DNA of 64,000 nt from an uncultured Collinsella sp. (GTDB lineage: Bacteria; Actinomycetota; Coriobacteriia; Coriobacteriales; Coriobacteriaceae), in NCBI GenBank assembly GCA_958439425.1, contig CAUBVH010000005.1:1-64000 (forward strand), read 5' to 3'. The notes beneath the pieces are model-generated. The model searched no databases and was not told the DNA's origin. It saw nothing but the letters and a program-made list of their open reading frames with translations. Positions within the stretch are counted from its first letter, which is position 1. Every line of letters starts with the position of its first letter. A program made the translations under genes and the position numbers. This document shows positions 34,978-42,209 of the stretch, in pieces.

Positions 34978-35232
34978 ATGGGTCCGTTCCAGATTCTTCT
35001 GTTTGTCGTTTGGGCTGTCTCTGCTGTGGCGCTGACGATTCTCGTCCTGATGCACTCCGGTAAGGGTACCGGCGTTTCGGATATGATCGCTAGCTCGCTG
35101 TATAACTCCAGCTCTGCCACGGGCGTCATGGAGCAGAACCTCGATCGCCTGACGGTAATTATGGCCGTCGTTTTTGCTGTGTGTGTCGTGCTGTGCATGT
35201 TTTTCTTCCCGCAGGGCATCGTCGGCTACTAA
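34978..35232 (+). CDS. secG: protein translocase subunit SecG
   Basis: The 84-residue protein has two membrane helices (about residues 4-24 and 58-76) separated by the conserved loop HSGKGTGVSDMIASS. SecG is the small auxiliary part of the SecYEG export channel. It follows the glycolytic genes, as in most actinobacteria. The ATG at 34978 has AAGGAG upstream. Its own promoter is likely in 34875-34965, since a terminator precedes it. Confidence 0.92.
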   Translation: MGPFQILLFVVWAVSAVALTILVLMHSGKGTGVSDMIASSLYNSSSATGVMEQNLDRLTVIMAVVFAVCVVLCMFFFPQGIVGY

Positions 35233-35258
35233 GCACGAGCCGCATAAAATACTTGAAA

Positions 35259-35290
35259 GGGGTTCCGCAACTGCGGGACCCCTATTTGTT
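35259..35290 (+). terminator. terminator of secG
   Basis: GGGGTTCCGCA (35259-35269) pairs with TGCGGGACCCC (35272-35282), followed by TATTTGTTT. Confidence 0.85.
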
Positions 35291-35525
35291 TACATATTTG
35301 TAACAGAGTCAAAATATCCCCACATACTTCGCCCAACTAAAGAAATTCTCGACCGTTAACCGGAATCAGCGCCAAATTGTGCATAAAATGCGCTACTGTA
35401 TTGCAAAACGTTGGTCCGCACTGCATAACCAGCCATAACGGCGGACCGCGTTTGAATGGTTCGATTGGGCTGTCTCGACGTTGCCCGGCCGAATTCACTT
35501 TGTCCTATCTCATAAGGAGGATGGC
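35291..35525 (+). promoter_or_regulatory. upstream region of the second opp operon
   Basis: This stretch holds no gene. It contains an AT-rich part with several weak -10-like boxes, AAAACGTTG at 35405, and a stem GGTCCGC (35413-35419) with GCGGACC (35441-35447) around a 21-base loop, which may be an operator or a 5' UTR hairpin. AAGGAGG at 35513-35519 is the ribosome binding site of the next gene. Confidence 0.4.
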
Positions 35526-37202
35526 ATGGCTGATTCTATGTTCCACCAGCCCGTTATGGGTCGTCGCGCCTTTGTTGGCGGCACCCTCGCTGCGAGCTCC
35601 ATGGCTTTTCTTGCCGCATGCGGCAAGAAGGGCGGCGACGCTTCCGGATCTGACTCCGGTTCGACGCTGAACTTCTACATCAACAACCCGGTCTGCATCG
35701 ACCCCTACAATGTCCAGGAGGACCAGGGCACTCAGGTCGAGTACCAGCTCTTTGACGCTCTGACCTCTTATGACGCCGAGAAGGGCAAGATCGTCCCGCT
35801 GGCTTGCGAGTCCTTCGAGGCCAACGACGACGCCACCGAGTTCACCTTCAAGATCAAGAAGGCTAAGTTCCACAACGGTGACGACGTTACCTCCAAGTCC
35901 TTCAAGCTCGCTTGGGAGCGTCTGGTCAACACCAAGTCGGCCATCGCTACCGAGTACGGCCCTTCCGAGGTCTCCTATCACCTTTCCATGGTCGAGGGCT
36001 ATGACGATTTGCTTGCCGGCAACGCTACCGAGCTCAGCGGTGTTACTTGCCCCGACGATGAGACCCTCGTCGTCAAGCTGTCTTCCGCTTACGCCGACTT
36101 CCCCTTCGTCGCCTCTCACCCGGCTCTGTCCCCGGTTCCCGAGTGCGCCGAGTCCGATGTTAAGAGCTTCTACCTTGCCCCGATCGGTAACGGCCCGTTC
36201 ATGATGGACGGCAAGTGGGAGGATGGTCAGGAGATCAACCTCAAGAAGTTCGACGATTACTATGGCGACAAGGCCAAGATCGATGGCATCCACTTCCAGG
36301 TCATCAAGGACATGGAGACCGCCTACAAGGAGTTCCAGGCCGGTAACCTCGATGTCTGCGACGTTCCCGTTGCTCAGATCGACGCCGCCAAGAAGGATCG
36401 CGGCGTGTCCAAGGACGGCTACACCATGGGTGACGGCGAGCATATGCTGCTCGGCGCCGAGCCTTCCACCTATTACCTGACCTGCAACAACACGGCCGAG
36501 CCGTTCAACAATGCCGACCTGCGCAGGGGTATCTCCCTGGCCATCAACCGTGAGGCCATCTGCAAGACCATCTTCAAGGGTACCCGTACCCCTGCCGACG
36601 GCATTGTTCCTCCGGGCATCGATGGCTACAAGGAGGGCGCATGGGAGTTCTGCGCCTACGACGTCGACAAGGCTAACGAGTACCTCGACAAAGTCGCTCC
36701 CGCTGGCGCTAACGGCGACCGTGGCATTAGCGTGACCCTTTCCTACAACCAGGACGGTGGCCACAAGGAGATCATGGAGTCCATCATCGGCGACCTCGCC
36801 AAGGTGGGCGTTACCGCTGTCTCCGATACCCCTGAGTGGTCTGCCCTGCTCGAGCAGTATCAGAACTTCAATTATCAGTTCGGTCGTCTGGGCTGGATTG
36901 CCGACTACCCGATCATGGACAACTTCCTGTATCCGCTGTTCCACTCCGACTCCCTCGGTGGCGACAACCGCTCTGGCTACAACAACCCCGAGTTCGACGC
37001 AAAGGTCGACGAGGCTCGTACCACGGTTGACGACGAAGAGCGCGTCGCTAAGATGCAGGAGGCCGACGCTATGGTCGCTGCCGACTGCCCGGTCATCCCG
37101 GTGATGTTCTACACGCACACCATCGCCGGCTCCGATCGCATCAAGCACCTCTATGTCGATCCGCAGAAGCACGCCGAGCTGGGTACCGCTGAGCTCGCCT
37201 AA
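35526..37202 (+). CDS. oppA: oligopeptide ABC transporter substrate-binding lipoprotein
   Basis: A 558-residue family 5 solute-binding lipoprotein. The N-terminus has GRRAFVGG, a hydrophobic stretch and the lipobox LAAC, so it is exported (perhaps by Tat, given the twin Arg) and lipidated. The mature part has the OppA-like NNPVCIDPYNVQEDQGTQV and KKAKFHNGDDVTSKSFKLAWERL. Followed by permeases and ATPases without any sugar genes, it is most likely a true oligopeptide binder. The ATG at 35526 has AAGGAGG six bases upstream. Codon bias is high. Confidence 0.88.
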   Translation: MADSMFHQPVMGRRAFVGGTLAASSMAFLAACGKKGGDASGSDSGSTLNFYINNPVCIDPYNVQEDQGTQVEYQLFDALTSYDAEKGKIVPLACESFEANDDATEFTFKIKKAKFHNGDDVTSKSFKLAWERLVNTKSAIATEYGPSEVSYHLSMVEGYDDLLAGNATELSGVTCPDDETLVVKLSSAYADFPFVASHPALSPVPECAESDVKSFYLAPIGNGPFMMDGKWEDGQEINLKKFDDYYGDKAKIDGIHFQVIKDMETAYKEFQAGNLDVCDVPVAQIDAAKKDRGVSKDGYTMGDGEHMLLGAEPSTYYLTCNNTAEPFNNADLRRGISLAINREAICKTIFKGTRTPADGIVPPGIDGYKEGAWEFCAYDVDKANEYLDKVAPAGANGDRGISVTLSYNQDGGHKEIMESIIGDLAKVGVTAVSDTPEWSALLEQYQNFNYQFGRLGWIADYPIMDNFLYPLFHSDSLGGDNRSGYNNPEFDAKVDEARTTVDDEERVAKMQEADAMVAADCPVIPVMFYTHTIAGSDRIKHLYVDPQKHAELGTAELA

Positions 37203-37299
37203 GAGTTTGCAGCTTCCGTGAGGGTCAAGTATTTACGTAGACCTCATGGGAAACATACAGTTCTCCCTAACCTGGGGTAAACTGGCTGATGGTAATTTT

Positions 37300-37327
37300 G
37301 GGATGCCGGTCTGGCGATCGGCATCCC
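37300..37327 (+). terminator. intra-operon hairpin after oppA
   Basis: GGGATGCCG (37300-37308) and CGGCATCCC (37319-37327) form a 9-bp stem with only ATTTAGGTT behind it. It occupies the same place, between binding-protein and permease genes, as the hairpin at 19305-19336. Confidence 0.7.
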
Positions 37328-37358
37328 ATTTAGGTTAATCCCTAGATAGGGGAGTGGT

Positions 37359-38396
37359 ATGGGTAAGTACATCGTTAAACGTGTGCTTCAGTTCATCCCG
37401 GTATTTTTGGGCGTTACGCTGATTCTGTTCGCCCTCCAGAACATCGTGCCGGGAGATCCGATCAAGCTGATCGGTGGAGACAAGGCTCTGTCCCCCGAGG
37501 TGGAGCTTCAGCTTCGCGTGCGCTATCACCTGGTCCAGTCGGACGAGGACGGCAACGCGATCCTTGACGAGAACGGCGATCCCGTTCAAACGTCGCTCGT
37601 GGACCGTTATTTGTATTACATGAACGGTCTGCTTCATGGCGATCTGGGCAATTCGTACCAGCGCAAGCTGCCGGTTACGGAAATCTTTGCCCAGAAGTAT
37701 CCGTATACGGTCAAACTTGCCGCGTGCGCTATCGTGCTCGAGGCAATCATGGGTATCGGTGCGGGTATTATTTCGGCGGTCAAGCGTTATTCCTTCTGGG
37801 ATATTTTGGTAACGCTCACCACGTCGATCCTCGTTGCCGTCCCTGCTTTCTGGCTCGGTATGTTGCTGCAGCTGTTCTTTGGCGTCATCCTCAAGGATGC
37901 CACCGGCGGCGCATTCTCCATGCCGATCTCGGGTGCCGGCGGTGCCAGCTCCCAGTATCAGGATTGGATGCACTACGTGCTTCCGACCATCACGCTGGCT
38001 TCGGTTTCGACCGCCTATGCTGCCCGCATCATGCGTTCGCAGCTGCTCGACGTCATGAACCAGGATTACATCCGCACGGCAAAGGCCAAGGGTCTCTCCA
38101 ATCGCGCGATCATCATCAAGCATGCGCTTAAGAATGCACTCATCCCCGTCGTTACCTATATTGGTGTCGACTTCGGAGGTATGCTTTCGGGCGCCATCCT
38201 GACCGAGACGGTCTTTAACTGGCCCGGCATCGGCTTCGAGGTCTACCGCGCCATTAGCATGCGCGATTGGCCCATCGTTATGGGCGGCGTTACGCTCATT
38301 GTTGTCGTCGTTATGGTGATCAACCTGCTCGTCGACATTAGCTATGCATTCCTCGACCCGCGCATCCGCCTTGGCGGTCCGTCGGATAAGGCCTAA
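37359..38396 (+). CDS. oppB: oligopeptide ABC transporter permease OppB
   Basis: A 345-residue membrane protein with the family start KYIVKRVLQFIPVFLGVTLILFAL, an extracytoplasmic loop that includes DEDGNAILDENGDPVQTSLVDRY, and the EAA loop YIRTAKAKGLSNRAIIIKHALKNALIP. About six helices are visible. The ATG at 37359 follows ATAGGGGAG. It forms the channel with OppC, whose gene begins 14 bases after its stop. Confidence 0.93.
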   Translation: MGKYIVKRVLQFIPVFLGVTLILFALQNIVPGDPIKLIGGDKALSPEVELQLRVRYHLVQSDEDGNAILDENGDPVQTSLVDRYLYYMNGLLHGDLGNSYQRKLPVTEIFAQKYPYTVKLAACAIVLEAIMGIGAGIISAVKRYSFWDILVTLTTSILVAVPAFWLGMLLQLFFGVILKDATGGAFSMPISGAGGASSQYQDWMHYVLPTITLASVSTAYAARIMRSQLLDVMNQDYIRTAKAKGLSNRAIIIKHALKNALIPVVTYIGVDFGGMLSGAILTETVFNWPGIGFEVYRAISMRDWPIVMGGVTLIVVVVMVINLLVDISYAFLDPRIRLGGPSDKA

Positions 38397-38410
38397 GGGA
38401 GGTACGTCTC

Positions 38411-39346
38411 ATGCAGGAAACTGATTCTCAGTCTCAGGAGCAGGCTACCGCCACCAAGGCCGCATCTGCTCCCGCCAAGTCCCGCACGCTGTGGGGCGAC
38501 GCTTTTAAGCGTCTTCGTAAGAACAAGCTCGCCGTTATCGGTGTCTGCTGGATCATCATCGTTGTTGTGGTCGCCCTGACCGCCGATCTGTGGGCTAAGC
38601 CCTGGCTCGGTTCGCCTACGGCTTCCGACTCGACTACCATGGCCGAGACGTCGCTGCTGGCTCCGTGTGCCGAGCACCCGTTTGGCACCGACTCTCTTGG
38701 TCGTGACATTCTCGTCCGTGTTATCTACGGTGCACGCGTTTCGCTTTCCGTCGGTATTATGGCCACTGCCATCTCCACGGTGATCGGTCTGGTCATGGGC
38801 GCCCTGGCCGGTTTCTATGGTGGCATCTGGGATACGATCATCATGCGCTGTGCGGACATCTTCCTTGCGTTCCCGTACGTGCTGTTCGTTGTTGCCATGA
38901 TTGCCGTTATCGGCCGTGGCCTTCAGAACGTTTTTATCGCCATCGGTATTCTTGGCTGGCCCTCGATTGCGCGCGTCTTCCGATCTGCGATCCTAACGGT
39001 CAAAGAGAACGATTATGTTGACGCCGCTCGCGCTATGGGTGCATCCGATGCGCGTATCGTTATGCGCCATATCTTCCCGAACTCCGTTGCTTCTATCGTG
39101 GTCTATGCGACCATGAACATCGGTGGCGCTATTCTGACCGAGTCTGCCCTGTCCTTCCTCGGCATGGGCGTTATCCCGCCTACGCCTTCGTGGGGCTCCA
39201 TGATTCAGGACGGTCAGCAGTATCTTCTGACTGCTCCCTGGATGATGATCATGCCCGGTTTGGCAATTCTCTCGACGGTGCTCGCCTTCACCCTGCTGGG
39301 TGACGGTCTGCGCGACGCCCTCGACGTCAAGATGAAGGACGCATAA
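38411..39346 (+). CDS. oppC: oligopeptide ABC transporter permease OppC
   Basis: A 311-residue permease. A hydrophilic N-terminus of about 45 residues precedes the first helix, followed by FGTDSLGRDILVRVIYGARVS and the EAA loop YVDAARAMGASDARIVMRHIFPNS. Unlike the corresponding gene in the first transporter it is a stand-alone permease. The ATG at 38411 follows AAGGGAGGT. oppD begins 2 bases after the stop. Confidence 0.93.
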   Translation: MQETDSQSQEQATATKAASAPAKSRTLWGDAFKRLRKNKLAVIGVCWIIIVVVVALTADLWAKPWLGSPTASDSTTMAETSLLAPCAEHPFGTDSLGRDILVRVIYGARVSLSVGIMATAISTVIGLVMGALAGFYGGIWDTIIMRCADIFLAFPYVLFVVAMIAVIGRGLQNVFIAIGILGWPSIARVFRSAILTVKENDYVDAARAMGASDARIVMRHIFPNSVASIVVYATMNIGGAILTESALSFLGMGVIPPTPSWGSMIQDGQQYLLTAPWMMIMPGLAILSTVLAFTLLGDGLRDALDVKMKDA

Positions 39347-39348
39347 GG

Positions 39349-40440
39349 ATGAAGAAGAACAAGAACTATGTGGACCTGAAGGACCAGCCGGTTCCCGAGG
39401 GCCAGCATCTGCTCGAGGTCGATGACCTTAAGATGTATTTCCACACCGAGGATGGCGTCGTTCGCGCTGTCGATGGCGTGTCCTACACGCTCGATCGCGG
39501 TGAGACCCTGGGTGTCGTCGGTGAGTCCGGCTCTGGTAAGTCCGTGACCGCCATGACCATCATGGGCCTTATCTCGATGCCTCCGGGAAAGATTGAGGGC
39601 GGTGACGTTCGCTATCGCGGTCGTTCCATCCTCGAGATGACCGAGGAAGAGATGCAACACATTCGCGGTAACGACATCGCGATGATCTTCCAGGATCCTA
39701 TGACCTCCTTGAACCCGGTCTATAAGATCGGCAAGCAGGTGGGCGAGGGTCTTCGTCTGCACCGTGGCTACTCCAAGCAGGAGGCGCTCAAGCGCGCCAC
39801 CGAGCTTTTGGACCTCGTGGGTATCCCCGAGCCCGAGAAGCGCGTCAATGAGTATCCGCACCAGTTCTCCGGCGGTATGCGTCAGCGCGTCATGATTGCC
39901 ATGGCGCTTGCCTGCGATCCCGATATCCTGATTGCCGACGAGCCCACGACGGCTCTGGACGTTACCATTCAGGCTCAGATTATCGAGCTCATGCAGGAGA
40001 TGCAGCAGAAGAACGGCAACGCCATTATCATGATTACCCATGACTTGGGCGTCGTCGCCGATATGGCCGATAAGATCATGGTTATGTACGCCGGCCGTCC
40101 CGTCGAGTTCGGTACAGCTGAGGAAATCTTCTACGAGAGCCGCCATCCCTACACCTGGGGTCTTATTCGTTCCATTCCGGAGCAGGCCATCGAGGAGAAG
40201 AAGCCGCTGACGCCGATTCACGGCAACCCGCCTTCGCTCATGAACCTGCCCGAGGGCTGCGTCTTCTCTCCTCGCTGCCCCTATGCGACGGACAAGTGCC
40301 GCAAGCAGCGCCCCGAGCGCGTTGTCACCGAGTCCGGCCACTATTCTGCGTGCCATTATTCCGGTGACCCCGAGTTCCTCAAGAACGCGCCTGAGACGTC
40401 CCGCACGCGCAAGGATTCCAAGAAGGGAGGCGAGGCGTAA
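39349..40440 (+). CDS. oppD: oligopeptide ABC transporter ATP-binding protein OppD
   Basis: A 363-residue ATPase with GESGSGKS (Walker A), FSGGMRQR (signature, with Met where Gln is common), IADEPTTALD (Walker B) and the switch His in ITHDLG. The C-terminal region has the Cys-rich oligopeptide-type tail, CVFSPRCPYATDKC...CHY. It works as a heterodimer with OppF, whose gene starts directly after its stop. Confidence 0.94.
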   Translation: MKKNKNYVDLKDQPVPEGQHLLEVDDLKMYFHTEDGVVRAVDGVSYTLDRGETLGVVGESGSGKSVTAMTIMGLISMPPGKIEGGDVRYRGRSILEMTEEEMQHIRGNDIAMIFQDPMTSLNPVYKIGKQVGEGLRLHRGYSKQEALKRATELLDLVGIPEPEKRVNEYPHQFSGGMRQRVMIAMALACDPDILIADEPTTALDVTIQAQIIELMQEMQQKNGNAIIMITHDLGVVADMADKIMVMYAGRPVEFGTAEEIFYESRHPYTWGLIRSIPEQAIEEKKPLTPIHGNPPSLMNLPEGCVFSPRCPYATDKCRKQRPERVVTESGHYSACHYSGDPEFLKNAPETSRTRKDSKKGGEA

Positions 40441-41469
40441 ATGGCAGACAATAACGAGCGCACTCCGCTGCTGAAGGTCGAGCACCTTTCTAAGGAGTTC
40501 CCCGCAGAGTCCGGCATGTTCGCCAAGCGTTTTTCCAAGCGCGTCGTCTCTGCTGTAAACGACATCTCGTTCGAGATTTATCCGGGCGAGACCTTTGGCC
40601 TGGTCGGCGAGTCTGGTTGCGGTAAGTCCACCACGGGCCGCACCATCATGCGCCTGACCAAGCCGACGGCCGGCAAAGTGTTCTTCCAGGGCAAAGACGT
40701 TGCCGAGATGAGCAAGCATGAGATCAAGGACATGCGTCGTGAGATGCAGTTCATCTTCCAGGACCCCTATGCTTCGCTCAATCCTCGTATGACCATCGGC
40801 GAGATCGTCTCCGAGCCCATGACTATTCATGGCGTGGGCACCAAGGAGGAGCGCATTGAGCGTGTCCGTGAGCTGCTGGACGTCGTCGGCCTCAACCCCG
40901 AGCACATCAACCGCTATCCGCACGAGTTCTCGGGCGGTCAGCGTCAGCGTGTCGGCATCGCCCGCGCGTTCGCTCTGAAGCCCAAGCTGATCATCTGCGA
41001 CGAGCCCGTTTCCGCTCTGGATGTTTCCATTCAGGCCCAGGTTCTGAACCTGCTCAAGGAACTTCAGGACAAGTTCGGTACGGCGTATCTGTTTATCGCC
41101 CACGACCTGTCCGTCGTGCAGCACATCTCCGATCGCGTTGCCGTTATGTATCTGGGTAAGATGGTCGAGGTTTCGGACTGGAAGACGCTCTATAGCGAGC
41201 CTCACCATCCGTACACGCAGTCGCTGCTGTCTGCCGTGCCGGTTCCCGATCCTGATATCCAGAAGACTCGTAACCGCATCATCCTTGCCGGCGATCCGCC
41301 GTCGCCGCTGGATCCGCCGACCGGCTGCCGTTTCCACACGCGCTGCCCGATCGCGCAGGGCATCTGCTCCGAGAAGCTTCCTGAGTTTAAGGAAGTCGCT
41401 CCGGGCCACTGCTGCGCGTGCCACTTCGCGGAGCCGTTCCCGATCAAGGAATCGCACATCGACCTGTAG
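40441..41469 (+). CDS. oppF: oligopeptide ABC transporter ATP-binding protein OppF
   Basis: A 342-residue ATPase with GESGCGKST, FSGGQRQR and ICDEPVSALD. The switch His is in IAHDLS. Its C-terminal tail, CRFHTRCPIAQGIC...CACHF, has the Cys arrangement typical of Opp/Dpp ATPases. The ATG follows the oppD stop without a gap (TAAATG). The long palindrome at 41486-41610 begins 16 bases after its stop. Confidence 0.94.
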   Translation: MADNNERTPLLKVEHLSKEFPAESGMFAKRFSKRVVSAVNDISFEIYPGETFGLVGESGCGKSTTGRTIMRLTKPTAGKVFFQGKDVAEMSKHEIKDMRREMQFIFQDPYASLNPRMTIGEIVSEPMTIHGVGTKEERIERVRELLDVVGLNPEHINRYPHEFSGGQRQRVGIARAFALKPKLIICDEPVSALDVSIQAQVLNLLKELQDKFGTAYLFIAHDLSVVQHISDRVAVMYLGKMVEVSDWKTLYSEPHHPYTQSLLSAVPVPDPDIQKTRNRIILAGDPPSPLDPPTGCRFHTRCPIAQGICSEKLPEFKEVAPGHCCACHFAEPFPIKESHIDL

Positions 41470-41485
41470 TCGGTTGTTTTCGTTC

Positions 41486-41610
41486 GGGCCCGCCCTGTTG
41501 TTACTTTTCAGAACGTCCTCGGACATGTCGGAAGCCCCGCTGCGCGCTGCGCGCTGCGGGGCTTCCTCCGTCCTGCGGGATGTTCTGAAAAGTAACAACA
41601 GGGCGGGCCC
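41486..41610 (+). repeat. 125-bp long palindromic element, copy A
   Basis: Outer arms of 29 bases, 41486-41514 and 41582-41610, are perfectly complementary. Inside lie unpaired segments of 15 bases each (41515-41529, starting GTCCTCGGACAT; 41567-41581, ending GTCCTGCGGGAT), then an inner 11-bp stem (41530-41540 with 41556-41566) and a loop made of repeated TGCGCGC. It starts 16 bases after the oppF stop, so it would form the 3' end of that mRNA. The boxes, but not the arms, recur in copy B. No T-run follows, so it is not a simple terminator. Confidence 0.85.
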
Positions 41611-41675
41611 TGCGGTAACTCGGCAGGGGGAGTGCGATTCCCTGATCGCTCACTTAAATTAATAAAAAATTGAGT

Positions 41676-41701
41676 GAGGCCGGAGCTTTGGCTCCGGCCT
41701 C
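41676..41701 (+). terminator. hairpin, possible terminator of the opp transcript
   Basis: GAGGCCGGAGC (41676-41686) pairs with GCTCCGGCCTC (41691-41701) around TTTG, followed by CTTATAT. Confidence 0.65.
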
Positions 41702-41711
41702 CTTATATAAG

Positions 41712-41742
41712 GGCTCGGCAAAGCCGAGCCACTAAATTTTTA
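41712..41742 (+). terminator. second hairpin with T-run
   Basis: GGCTCGGC (41712-41719) pairs with GCCGAGCC (41723-41730); ACTAAATTTTTAT follows. Together with the preceding hairpin this probably ends transcription from opp. Confidence 0.6.
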
Positions 41743-41791
41743 TCAGCCCCCAGAACATGTTTGAGAACTGTGCATGAAGCATGTGCCCCTA

Positions 41792-41916
41792 GGGCAGGAA
41801 TGAGGTTGCTTTCCAACGCATTCCGCAGGGGGCGGCATTATTTTGTAGCGCGAAGCGCGGATCAAAATAATGCCGCATGCCCGAGGACGCGTTGGAAAGC
41901 AACCTCATTCCTGCCC
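41792..41916 (-). repeat. 125-bp long palindromic element, copy B (inverted)
   Basis: Outer arms of 28 bases, 41792-41819 and 41889-41916, are perfectly complementary and unrelated in sequence to copy A. Twelve-base internal segments (41820-41831, 41877-41888) flank an inner 14-bp stem (GCGGCATTATTTTG, 41832-41845, with 41863-41876) and a 17-base loop. Read on the minus strand the internal boxes are GTCCTCGGGCAT and CCCCTGCGGAAT, matching copy A at the same positions next to the outer arms. Total length, 125 bases, equals copy A. Confidence 0.85.
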
Positions 41917-41953
41917 GAACAGGTCAGTCTACCTGCGCATTTACAAATTCGTA

Positions 41954-42003
41954 AACTTTTTTGAAAAAAGTGCTTGCACAGTTCTCGAATCATAGGTTAT
42001 TAT
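41954..42003 (+). promoter_or_regulatory. promoter of tRNA-Leu
   Basis: TTGCAC (41974-41979) and TATTAT (41998-42003) are 18 bases apart. Directly upstream is CTTTTTTGAAAAAAGTGC, an A/T-tract palindrome that recurs before the tRNA-Gly genes and may act as an UP element. Confidence 0.65.
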
Positions 42004-42060
42004 CTTCCTCGTTGAACGCGCGGGTCCAACAAAACGAACCGCGAATCAACAACATAGCAT

Positions 42061-42150
42061 GTCGGAGTGGCGGAATTGGCAGACGCGCTAGCTTGAGGTG
42101 CTAGTGACCGCTTTTTGGTCATGCGGGTTCAAGTCCCGCCTCCGACACCA
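42061..42150 (+). tRNA. tRNA-Leu (GAG)
   Basis: Acceptor strands GTCGGAG and CTCCGAC pair; the anticodon stem CTAGC/GCTAG encloses TTGAGGT, giving anticodon GAG. A long variable arm (GACCGC...GGTC) marks it as class II. The T arm has GGTTCAAGTCC, and CCA is encoded at 42148-42150. Confidence 0.96.
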
Positions 42151-42162
42151 TCGCATTTGAGA

Positions 42163-42184
42163 AGCCTCTTCGGAGGCTTTTTTG
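42163..42184 (+). terminator. terminator of tRNA-Leu
   Basis: AGCCTC (42163-42168), loop TTCG, GAGGCT (42173-42178), then a run of T to 42184. Confidence 0.88.
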
Positions 42185-42209
42185 TTACCGATAGACGGTG
42201 AGGTCCACG

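Larger units (their letters stand above)
41470..42060. other. gene-free, palindrome-rich interval between oppF and tRNA-Leu
   Basis: 591 bases without a supportable gene. In order: the 125-bp palindrome at 41486-41610, two shorter hairpins (41676-41701 and 41712-41730), the second 125-bp palindrome in opposite orientation (41792-41916), and the tRNA-Leu promoter (41954-42003). Only the last 60 bases before the tRNA look like ordinary leader. Confidence 0.7.

Noticed and set aside
39214..41598. Long antisense frame over oppC-oppF (about 790 codons)
   Set aside because: Same cause: high GC3 of the forward genes removes stops on the other strand.
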